Translations under genes and position numbers: made by a program
The notes under the pieces: model-generated
Told to the model about the DNA's origin: nothing
The model's database searches: none
What the model saw: only the letters and a program-made list of their open reading frames with translations
Assembly: GCF_014191255.1 (NCBI RefSeq)
Contig: NZ_JACHWH010000001.1
Location: forward strand, 1-64,000
From: Amycolatopsis bartoniae
Lineage (GTDB): Bacteria; Actinomycetota; Actinomycetes; Mycobacteriales; Pseudonocardiaceae
Reading direction: 5' to 3'
DNA: 64,000 nt
Shown here: one piece after another, positions 20,692 to 27,754 of the stretch
Numbering within the stretch: position 1 is the first letter of the stretch
Layout of the letters: every line of letters starts with the position of its first letter

Positions 20692-21428
20692 TCCTGGTCG
20701 TCACGGGCGGTAGCCGGGGCATCGGCGCCGCGCTGTGCGTGCTGGCAGCCGAGCGCGGGTACGACGTGGTGATCAACTTCGCCTCGGACGGCCGGGCTGC
20801 TGAGGAGGTCGCCTCGCGGGTGCGGGCACGGGGCCGCCGGGCGCTGACGGTGCGCGGGGACGTGTCCCGCGCGGACGACGTCGCGGAGCTGTTCGATGCG
20901 GCGGCGGAGCTGGGGCCGCTGGCCGGGGTGGTGAACAACGCGGCGATCACGGGGAACACGCCCGGGCGGCTGGACGAGCAGAGTCCGGAGACCGTGCGCC
21001 GGGTGCTGGACGTGAACGTGGCGGGCGTGATCTTCAGCTGCCAGGAGGCCGTGCGGCGGTTGTCGACGCGGTACGGCGGTGCGGGTGGAGTGATCGTGAA
21101 CGTGTCCTCGACGGCGGCGCGTACGGGGTCTCCGGGCGAGTGGACGCACTACGCGGCTACGAAGGCCGCTGTGGAGACGTTGACGGTCGGTCTGGCGCAC
21201 GAGGTGGCGCGGGAAGGCATCCGGGTCAACGCGGTCGCTCCGGGCCTGGTGGACACGGGCCTGCACGCCGCGGCGGGAATGCCGGACCGGGTTTCGCGGC
21301 TGGCGCCGGCGATCCCGCTCGGCCGCGCGGGTCAGCCGGAGGAGATCGCGGAGGCGGCGCTGTGGCTGCTGTCGCCCGCTTCGTCATACGTCACGGGGAC
21401 AGTGCTCACCGTCGGCGGCGGCCGGTGA
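20688..21428 (+). CDS. SDR oxidoreductase of the sugar operon
   Basis: 246 aa classical SDR: TGGSRGIG at residues 6-13, NNAAITG near 84, catalytic Ser (VNVSSTAA) and HYAATK (Tyr, Lys) near 150, and PLGRAGQPEEIAEAALWLLSPASSYVTGTVLTVGGG at the end, the usual FabG-like finish. It is probably a sugar or polyol dehydrogenase. It is the last gene of the six-gene operon; its ATG overlaps the kinase stop (ATGA). Confidence 0.88.
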   Translation: MILVVTGGSRGIGAALCVLAAERGYDVVINFASDGRAAEEVASRVRARGRRALTVRGDVSRADDVAELFDAAAELGPLAGVVNNAAITGNTPGRLDEQSPETVRRVLDVNVAGVIFSCQEAVRRLSTRYGGAGGVIVNVSSTAARTGSPGEWTHYAATKAAVETLTVGLAHEVAREGIRVNAVAPGLVDTGLHAAAGMPDRVSRLAPAIPLGRAGQPEEIAEAALWLLSPASSYVTGTVLTVGGGR

Positions 21429-21429
21429 G

Positions 21430-21468
21430 TTGTCCACAGATTGTGAGCAATTCGCGGAGTTGTCCACA
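21430..21468 (+). other. Two DnaA-box sequences
   Basis: TTGTCCACA occurs twice, at 21430-21438 and 21460-21468, in the same orientation and 30 bases apart. This 9-mer is the preferred DnaA box of high-GC actinobacteria. Both copies are preceded by GAG and followed by G, so the repeat unit is somewhat longer than the box. They lie in the gap before the VOC-protein gene. Confidence 0.55.
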
Positions 21469-21544
21469 GTTTCGCGAGAAAGCGTTTACAGCGCGTCGGC
21501 GTCGGTAGCCTTGCCGTGGGGTAGACGAAAGGACGGCTGCCGTT

Positions 21545-21958
21545 ATGTCCACGCTGATCGGCGTGCACCACCTGGCGCTCACGGTGACGGACGTGGACCG
21601 CAGTGTCCCGTGGTACGAGCGGGTGCTGGGGTTGAAGGAGGCCGCCCGCCGCGAGGACGCCGAGACGGGGATCCGGAAGGTCGTGCTGCGTGGCGGTCCC
21701 GGCGAATTCTCGGTGGTGCTGGTGCAGCACCCGGACACCGAACGAGGCGACTTCGACGAGCGGCGCACGGGCCTCGACCACGTGGCGTTCATGGTGGACT
21801 CGTACGCGGAGCTGAAGGAGTGGGAACGCAGGCTGGCGGAGTACGGCGTCACGTACAGCCCGGCCAAGGCCTCCCGCACCCTCCCGGGCTCGGCGGTGCT
21901 GGTGTTCCGCGACCCGGACGGGATCCAACTGGAGGTCTGGGCCGACCCGGAGTCCTAG
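21545..21958 (+). CDS. VOC-superfamily (glyoxalase/bleomycin-resistance fold) protein
   Basis: 137 aa, one VOC domain made of two beta-alpha-beta-beta-beta units. Metal-ligand positions are suggested by His near residue 8 (GVHHLALTV), Glu/His in the middle (GLDHVAFMV) and Glu in IQLEVWADPE near the end. Members isomerise, cleave or bind small electrophiles and antibiotics. Nothing nearby fixes its substrate. ATG follows GAAAGGACGG. Confidence 0.82.
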   Translation: MSTLIGVHHLALTVTDVDRSVPWYERVLGLKEAARREDAETGIRKVVLRGGPGEFSVVLVQHPDTERGDFDERRTGLDHVAFMVDSYAELKEWERRLAEYGVTYSPAKASRTLPGSAVLVFRDPDGIQLEVWADPES

Positions 21959-21959
21959 A

Positions 21960-22160
21960 GGCTGGCGGCGACAGGCTCGCGGCAGCGCGGCTCGGAGCGG
22001 TGTAGCCGGGAGGGCGGCTGGCTCCGGCTCGCGGCGGCGACGCGCGGCGGGGCTGGCGGCGGCAAGTTCGCGGCAGCGCAGCTCGGAGCGGGCGGCTGGC
22101 GAGGTGCGGCCCGGAGGGCGGCTGGCTCCTACGCGCGGCGGCGGCTCGCGGCGACGCGCC
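21960..22160. repeat. GC-rich degenerate tandem duplication
   Basis: A unit of about 91 bases beginning CTGGCGGCGACAGGCTCGCGG at 21962 is repeated imperfectly from 22051 (CTGGCGGCGGCAAGTTCGCGG). Both copies contain GGCAGCGC-GCTCGGAGCGG, and later CCGGGAGGGCGGCTGGCTCC / CCGGAGGGCGGCTGGCTCC. The 327-base gap 21959-22285 holds this repeat and no supported gene. Confidence 0.6.
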
Positions 22161-22285
22161 GATTTTGACCTCGCCTGTGCCGGGCGGGTAGCGCTACCGA
22201 TCAAGCGCCATCGAAGGGCGTCGCAGCCGCTCGCGAGGTTCCCGAGACCCGTGACCGAACTGCCACCGACCACCGGCGAGTGGCG

Positions 22286-22975
22286 TCAGGCGGCTTCGCG
22301 CAGTTCCGGGCCCGCGTCGCGGCCCGGGTCGTCCACCGGGCGGCGCATCTCCTGTCGGTAGCGCACCACGCCGAACGCCGTGCCGCCCACGAAGAACGCC
22401 ACCGAGAGCCAGACGACCACCGTCTTGAGCCAGGGCAGCGCGTCCAGCAGACCGGCGCCGTAGTAGCCCAGCAGCACCAGCGTCGGCACCCACAGGAGAC
22501 CGCCGAGGAAGGTGGCCAGCAGGAAGCGCTTCGGGTCCATCCTGGCGGCACCCGCGATCAGCGGCGCCAGCGTGCGGACCCACGGGATCCAGCGCGCGGC
22601 GACCACCGCGAAGAAACCCTTGCGGTCCAGGAAGGCCCGCGCCCGTTCGAGGTTCCCGCGGTTGAGCACCCGCCCGCCCCGCCGCGCGATGAAGCGGGTG
22701 CCCGTGTGCCTGCCGATGTAGTACCCGACCTGGTTGCCCACCACAGCCACCACCAGCGCGGCCACCGAAAGCAACCAAGCGTTGGCATCGGCGTCGTGCG
22801 AGGCGAGCACCACCCCGGCGGCGAACAACAGCGAGTCGCCCGGGAGGAACAGGCCGACGATCAGTGCGCACTCCACGAACACGAAGCTGAGCACGATCAC
22901 CCACACCAGCAGCGGACCGGCTGTGTCCAGCCAGCCCACGCCGAGCCCTTCCGAGGCGGCGTAGACGACACTCAC
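22286..22975 (-). CDS. DedA-family membrane protein
   Basis: About 229 aa from GTG 22975; an upstream TTG at 23002 would add nine residues. DedA signature elements: FVECALIVGLFLPGDSLLFAAGV with the reentrant-loop acid and Pro-Gly-Asp, GNQVGYYIGRHTG, and FAVVAARWIPWVRTLAPLIAG with the membrane Arg pair. DedA proteins are thought to flip lipid carriers or phospholipids and to support membrane energetics. There are four to five hydrophobic helices. A second DedA gene lies at 29845-30549. The start is uncertain, since neither codon has a good ribosome site. Confidence 0.85.
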   Translation of the reverse strand: MSVVYAASEGLGVGWLDTAGPLLVWVIVLSFVFVECALIVGLFLPGDSLLFAAGVVLASHDADANAWLLSVAALVVAVVGNQVGYYIGRHTGTRFIARRGGRVLNRGNLERARAFLDRKGFFAVVAARWIPWVRTLAPLIAGAARMDPKRFLLATFLGGLLWVPTLVLLGYYGAGLLDALPWLKTVVVWLSVAFFVGGTAFGVVRYRQEMRRPVDDPGRDAGPELREAA

Positions 22976-23085
22976 CCGGCGAAGCCTACGGGGCGGACGC
23001 AAGGCGCGGTCAGCCGAAGGGTGGATTTACGGTATCCGTTACCGAACGTGAGGCGCCGGACGAGCCCGCCCGGCGCCCCACGCAC

Positions 23086-23907
23086 TCACATCTGCGGCAG
23101 CGTCTCGCCCTGCAGCGCCTGGATCTCGATCTCGATCTTCACCGTGGTGCCGATCGCCGCGACCCCGGCCCGGACCATCGCGTTGTAGTTGATCGCGAAG
23201 TCGTTCCGGTGCAGCTGCGCCTCGGCGTGGAACGCCGCCCGCACGCCACCCCACGGGTCCGGACCCCAGCCGCCGTACGTGACGTCGAGGTCGACCTCAC
23301 GTCGCTCGCCGTGCAGTGTCAGGTCGCCCGACAGCTGCCAACGATCCGCACCACGCTGGTGCAGCGCGCGGCTCTCGAAGGTGATCGTCGGATACGTCTC
23401 GACGTCCAGGAAGTCCGGCGAACGCAGGTGGTCGTCGCGCATCTTGATGCCGCTGTCGAGGCTGGCCGCCTTGATCTCGGCCCGCACCGACGACTGCTCC
23501 ACCGGCCTGCCGATGTTGATCCGGCCGTTGACGTCGCTGAACCGGGCCTTGATGCTCGAAATGCCCAGGTGCCGCGCCGTCGCGACGACGCTGGAGTGCA
23601 TCGGATCGATCGTCCAGGGCCCCGGCGGCGGGGGCTCGATCGAACCGGCGACCGGCGTCAGGGGGATCTCCCCCAGCGAACCGGTGCCGTCCGACCCGAT
23701 CTGCGCCGTGCGCGCCACCGGGTTGTAGCCCGCCGCGGTGAGCACCGCGGTGTAGACGCCCGTGGGCAGGGACGGGGTGTCCACCGCCCCCTTCGCATCC
23801 GACACCGCGCGTGCCACCTGCTGGCCGGTCATGTCGGTCACGGTCAGGACCGCGCCCTCGACCGCCCAGCCCTCGGCCGTCTGGATCTGTGCCTGCAAAC
23901 CACTCAT
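23086..23907 (-). CDS. YceI-like protein with N-terminal carboxypeptidase-regulatory-like domain
   Basis: 273 aa. Residues 1-85 form one carboxypeptidase-regulatory-like beta-sandwich (AVEGAVLTVTDMTGQQVARAVSD, LPTGVYTAVLTAAGYNP). Residues 95-270 are a YceI domain (WTIDPMHSSVVATARHLGISSIKARFSDVNGRI at its start, GDLTLHGERREVDLDVTYGG later), a lipocalin-like barrel that binds isoprenoids in characterised members. No signal peptide is seen, whereas many YceI proteins are secreted. Its ATG overlaps the MFS stop by four bases, and the extra domain is the same type as the MFS tail. Confidence 0.88.
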   Translation of the reverse strand: MSGLQAQIQTAEGWAVEGAVLTVTDMTGQQVARAVSDAKGAVDTPSLPTGVYTAVLTAAGYNPVARTAQIGSDGTGSLGEIPLTPVAGSIEPPPPGPWTIDPMHSSVVATARHLGISSIKARFSDVNGRINIGRPVEQSSVRAEIKAASLDSGIKMRDDHLRSPDFLDVETYPTITFESRALHQRGADRWQLSGDLTLHGERREVDLDVTYGGWGPDPWGGVRAAFHAEAQLHRNDFAINYNAMVRAGVAAIGTTVKIEIEIQALQGETLPQM

Positions 23908-26528
23908 GCCTGCTCGCCGCCGAACTGGTCGATCACCTGCTCGTAACCGAGGCGGACGTCGTGCGTCTCCTCGCCACCCTGCAGGCTCACCTGGCTGGTC
24001 GCCGGGGGGTACCCGCTGGCGACCACCGTGTAATCACCCTCCGGCAGGTCGCTCACGACGTACCGGCCCTCGCCATCCGTCCGGGCGACCGCCGCCACAT
24101 TGCCGTCGGCGTCCAGCACCGTGATGCGGGCGTCGGGCACCGCGCGGCCACCGTCGGTGCGGGCGGTGCCCGCGAGCACGACCGCGGAGGCCAGCTCGAG
24201 GTCCTGCCGCAGCACGCCGCTGTCGGGCACGGTCAGCATCGTCGCGACCGGGCGCATCCGCTCGGCGCTCGCGACCAGCGTGTACGCGCCGGCACCCACG
24301 CCGTGGAAGGTGTACGCACCCTCCGCGTTGGTGATCGACGCACCGGTGACCTCACCGCGCGAGTCGGTCAGGGTGACCGTCGCGCCGGGGAGCGGGGTGC
24401 CCCGCCCGGCGAGCCGGACGATGCCGCTCAGCTCACCCGAACCGACGAGCGTCAGGTCCAGCCGCGCCGGCCCCTGCCCGACGACCACGCTGGACGCCTG
24501 CGGCTGGTGACCGCCTGCCGACACGATCAGCACGTACGTGCCCGCGCCGGGCGCGTTGATCGTGTACCCGCCGTCACCGCCCGCCGTGCCCCTCGCGACC
24601 TGACGGCCGCGCTGGTCGATCAGTGTCAGCGCCGCGCCGTGCACCGAGGAACCGTCCTGCCTGCGGATGTGCCCGCTGATCGGCTGGCCGTCGGTGTCGA
24701 CCGGGCTGCTCATCCCCGCCGTCGCGGTGGCGAACGGCGTGGTCTGGGCGGCGAGCTCGTACCTGCCGTGCCCGTTGGTCTCGCTCGGCGCCGCGTGGCG
24801 GCCGCCGACGAGCGCCGGCTCCCGGTCGTTCTGGTCGAGCGCGGCGTCCGCGTCCGCCCAGGTGTCCTGCGCGGCCTCGGCCTTCGCGTCGACTGTGTCC
24901 TGCGCCGCGCCTGCCGGGACGGTGCCGCCCTCGGTCGGCGCCGCGGCCGCACTCGGCCCACCGCTCAACGGAATCTCCTTCATGAAGGCCAGCACGATGC
25001 ACGCCAGCACCGCGAACGCGGCGGCCACGTAGAACACGCCGTGCATCGAGTTGGTGAACCCGGTCAGGATCGGGATCTTGAGCGCCTCGGGCAGGGTCTG
25101 CAACGCGCTGGTGTTCGACTGCAGCCCGTTGAGCGCGCTCGCGTTGAACTGCGGAGGCAGGTTGCCCCCGAAGGCGTCCGCGATGCGGCCGGGCAGCAGG
25201 TTGAACAGGATGGTCAGGAACACCGCGACACCCAGGGTGCCGCCCATCTGCCGGAAGAACGTGGCCGACGCGGTGGAGACACCCATGTCCTTGCGCGGAC
25301 CCGCGGTCTGCGCCGCGATGATCAGCGTCTGCATGCAGCCACCGAGGCCGAAGCCGATGATCAGCGCGTACACCAACGGCTGCCAGATCGGGCTGTCGTA
25401 GTGCACCTGCGCGTACAGCAGCGCACCGACCGCCAGGATCAGCGTGCCCACGACCGGCAGGATCTTGTAGCGGCCCGTCTTCGCGGTGATGCGGCCCGAG
25501 ATCTGCGAACCGGTCATGATGCCCAGCACCAGCGGCAGCATCAGCAGACCGGACTGGGTGGGCGAGTAGCCGCGGACGACCTGGAAGTACTGCGGCACCA
25601 TGGTGATGCCACCGAACATCGCGATACCGACGATGGTGCCGCCGATGATGACCAGGGTGAACGTGGAGTTCTTGAACAGCCGCAGCGGGATCAGCGCCGC
25701 GTCCTTCATCACGTACTCGATGAACAGGAACAGCACCACGCCGAACGCCGCGACCGCGTAGCAGATCACCGAGCGGGTGGAGGCCCAGCCCCAGGTGCGG
25801 CCCTGCTCCGCCACCAGCAGCAGCGGAATCACGGCGACGGCCAGCGAGAGCGCGCCGAACCAGTCGACCCGCTGCGGCTGCCTCTGGTGCGGCACGTTCA
25901 GCACCTTGAAGACCACGAACAGCGCGACGATGCCGATCGGGACGTTGATCAGGAAGATCCAGCGCCAGCCGTCCAGCCCGCCGAGGGTGTTGAGGCCGGA
26001 GAAGAAGCCACCGAGCACCGGGCCGAGGACGGTCGCCGAACCGAAGACCATCATGAAGTAGCCCTGGTAGCGGACCCGCTCCCGCGGCGGCACGATGTCA
26101 CCGATGATGGTCATCGCGAGCGACATCAGACCACCGGCGCCGAGGCCCTGGAACGCGCGGAACGCGGCCAGCTCGTACATCGAGGTGGAGAACGTACAGG
26201 CGGCCGAGCCGATCACGAACAACGCGATCGCGGCGAGGAAGAACGGCTTGCGCCCGTAGATGTCGGACAGCTTGCCGTACAGCGGCGTCGCGATGGTCGC
26301 GGTGATCAGGTACGCCGTGGTGGCCCACGCCTGCTCGCTGAACCCGTTGAGGTCGTTGGCGATCTTCACGATCGCCACGCTCACGATGTTCTGGTCGAGT
26401 GCCGCCAGGAACATCCCCAGCAGCAGACCGCTCAGCACGGTCATGATCTGCCGGTGGCTGAGCCTCGGGCCTTCGGCGGCGGCCACACCCCCCGTTGGTG
26501 CCGCCGGTTGTCGGGTGGAACTCGTCAT
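23904..26528 (-). CDS. DHA2-family MFS transporter fused to three carboxypeptidase-regulatory-like repeats
   Basis: 874 aa. Residues 1-540 are a 14-helix EmrB/QacA-type proton antiporter (FLAALDQNIVSVAI motif in helix 1, GKLSDIYGRKPFF, GPVLGGFF motif C). A hydrophilic linker of about 80 residues leads to three tandem beta-sandwich repeats near 619-700, 702-784 and 785-862, each with the pattern G-x-P-L-P-G-A-x-V-T-L and G-x-Y-x-L/V-x-A. Typical family members stop near 500 aa. The tail is predicted to be cytoplasmic. It is the middle gene of marR-MFS-yceI, with four-base overlaps on both sides. Export of a lipophilic toxic compound is likely; the tail's role is unknown. Confidence 0.9.
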   Translation of the reverse strand: MTSSTRQPAAPTGGVAAAEGPRLSHRQIMTVLSGLLLGMFLAALDQNIVSVAIVKIANDLNGFSEQAWATTAYLITATIATPLYGKLSDIYGRKPFFLAAIALFVIGSAACTFSTSMYELAAFRAFQGLGAGGLMSLAMTIIGDIVPPRERVRYQGYFMMVFGSATVLGPVLGGFFSGLNTLGGLDGWRWIFLINVPIGIVALFVVFKVLNVPHQRQPQRVDWFGALSLAVAVIPLLLVAEQGRTWGWASTRSVICYAVAAFGVVLFLFIEYVMKDAALIPLRLFKNSTFTLVIIGGTIVGIAMFGGITMVPQYFQVVRGYSPTQSGLLMLPLVLGIMTGSQISGRITAKTGRYKILPVVGTLILAVGALLYAQVHYDSPIWQPLVYALIIGFGLGGCMQTLIIAAQTAGPRKDMGVSTASATFFRQMGGTLGVAVFLTILFNLLPGRIADAFGGNLPPQFNASALNGLQSNTSALQTLPEALKIPILTGFTNSMHGVFYVAAAFAVLACIVLAFMKEIPLSGGPSAAAAPTEGGTVPAGAAQDTVDAKAEAAQDTWADADAALDQNDREPALVGGRHAAPSETNGHGRYELAAQTTPFATATAGMSSPVDTDGQPISGHIRRQDGSSVHGAALTLIDQRGRQVARGTAGGDGGYTINAPGAGTYVLIVSAGGHQPQASSVVVGQGPARLDLTLVGSGELSGIVRLAGRGTPLPGATVTLTDSRGEVTGASITNAEGAYTFHGVGAGAYTLVASAERMRPVATMLTVPDSGVLRQDLELASAVVLAGTARTDGGRAVPDARITVLDADGNVAAVARTDGEGRYVVSDLPEGDYTVVASGYPPATSQVSLQGGEETHDVRLGYEQVIDQFGGEQA

Positions 26529-27049
26529 GCGTCAGCCCCCTTGCTCTGTGCCGACCCCTGGTCGGCCACGTGCGGAATGCTTGTCTCGATGCTGGAGATG
26601 AGGCGGTCCAGCAGCCTGGTCAAGGTGTGCCGCTCCTCCTCGGGCCAGTCGGCCAGCACCTCGGCCAGCCATTGGTTGCGCTGCCTGCGGTTCTCCTCGA
26701 AGACCCGCAGCCCCTCTGCCGTCGGCGCCAGCAGGCACGCACGGCCGTCCTCGGGGTCGGCCTGGCGCTCGACCAGGCCGTGCTGGACCAGCGAGCTGCT
26801 CTGCCTGCTGATCGTGGAGATCTCTGCGTGCAGCGCCTCGGCGAGCCTGCTGGTGCGCTGCGGCCCGTCGTGGATGAGGTGGAAGAGGATCGCGTACGCG
26901 GCTCGCTCGATCCCGTCCGGCCCCTGCTTCGCGACCTGCGACTTCGCCTTGTGGATCAGGCGCACGAAGCGGACCATCTGGACCCCGAGCTCGTCCGCGA
27001 CGTCGAGCTCGGCAGCCGTGAAGGCTGCTTCCTGGGTGGCAGGTGCCAT
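26525..27049 (-). CDS. MarR-family regulator of the MFS operon
   Basis: 174 aa from ATG 27049 (ATG 27055 or GTG 27058 are alternatives two and three codons upstream). AAGAGAG ahead of 27049 favours a start here, and an in-frame TTG at 27088 is excluded because it lies inside the palindromic operator. MarR core: TSRLAEALHAEISTISRQSSSLVQHGLVERQADPEDGRACLLAPTAEG. It should repress its own operon and be released by the exporter's substrate. Its stop overlaps the MFS start (ATGA). Confidence 0.88.
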   Translation of the reverse strand: MAPATQEAAFTAAELDVADELGVQMVRFVRLIHKAKSQVAKQGPDGIERAAYAILFHLIHDGPQRTSRLAEALHAEISTISRQSSSLVQHGLVERQADPEDGRACLLAPTAEGLRVFEENRRQRNQWLAEVLADWPEEERHTLTRLLDRLISSIETSIPHVADQGSAQSKGADA

Positions 27050-27084
27050 GGTCATCACTCTCTTCACACGCTTAATTGGCCGCT

Positions 27085-27096
27085 GCAACTAGTTGC
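27085..27096. promoter_or_regulatory. MarR operator candidate 1
   Basis: GCAACTAGTTGC is a perfect 12-base palindrome 36 bases upstream of the marR start, next to TTGC-CTTAA-GCAA at 27093-27105. Confidence 0.6.
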
Positions 27097-27167
27097 CTTA
27101 AGCAAGGATGCACCCGAAGTGGTTGGTTGCGCCACTCAAATAACTGTCCTGTGTCGCAAAACACTTT

Positions 27168-27184
27168 AGTTGACCAAGGCAACT
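27168..27184. promoter_or_regulatory. MarR operator candidate 2
   Basis: AGTTG-N7-CAACT shares the CAACT/AGTTG half-sites of the first palindrome, about 85 bases away. It lies nearer the divergent PPOX gene, so the MarR protein may control both directions. Confidence 0.45.
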
Positions 27185-27273
27185 GAATTACTCTCGGGTG
27201 ATCTGTCCGGTTCGCACCGTTCACCCTCTCCGCATGTTCCCGAAGCTAGCGCGGGGGTACGACAATTCCCGGC

Positions 27274-27699
27274 ATGACGGCTGACTCCGCTCTCCTCAAG
27301 CTCCTCGCCGACCGCCCCTTCGGCGTCCTCGCCACCATCCGGCGGGACGGGCGGCCTCAACTATCCAATGTCACCCATTTCTTCGACACCGAAACCAACC
27401 GCATCCTGATCTCGGTGACCGACGGCCGCGCCAAGACCCACAACCTGCGCCGCGACCCCCGTGCCACCTACCACGTCAGCAGTGTGGACGGCTGGTCCTA
27501 CGCGGTGGTCGAGGGCACGGCGGAACTCGCTCCCGTCGCGCGCGACCCGCACGACGAGACGGTGGAGGAGCTCATCACGCTGTACCGGAAGATCGCGGGC
27601 GAGCACCCTGACTGGGACGAGTACCGCGCCGCGATGGTCGCCGACGGACGGCTCGTGCTGCGCATCCCCGTCGAGCGGATCATCGGTTCGGCAAGGTGA
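27274..27699 (+). CDS. PPOX-class (split-barrel) F420-dependent enzyme
   Basis: 141 aa. Split beta-barrel of the pyridoxamine-oxidase-like, Rv1155-type family: LLADRPFGVLATIRRDGRPQLSNVTHFFD at the N-terminus, ILISVTDGRAKTHNLRRDPRATYHV in the cofactor region, and a final VLRIPVERIIG. Actinobacterial members bind cofactor F420 rather than FMN and reduce small aromatic or heterocyclic compounds. No function can be fixed here. It is divergent from the marR-MFS operon. Confidence 0.83.
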   Translation: MTADSALLKLLADRPFGVLATIRRDGRPQLSNVTHFFDTETNRILISVTDGRAKTHNLRRDPRATYHVSSVDGWSYAVVEGTAELAPVARDPHDETVEELITLYRKIAGEHPDWDEYRAAMVADGRLVLRIPVERIIGSAR

Positions 27700-27700
27700 C

Positions 27701-27716
27701 AAAGTTCGGAAACTTT
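27701..27716. promoter_or_regulatory. AAAGTT-N4-AACTTT inverted repeat
   Basis: A 6-base-arm palindrome just after the PPOX stop codon and 39 bases before the oxidase start, followed by T-rich sequence. It could be a weak terminator for the first gene or an operator for the second. The placement fits both. Confidence 0.4.
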
Positions 27717-27754
27717 TTTCCGCTTTGTGGACTGCCCGGTTCTACGATGGATGC

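Noticed and set aside
23811..27092. 1093-codon plus-strand frame antisense to the MFS operon
   Set aside because: Composition is typical of an antisense shadow (Arg/His/Asp/Gln-rich); the MFS, YceI and MarR genes account for the region on the minus strand.
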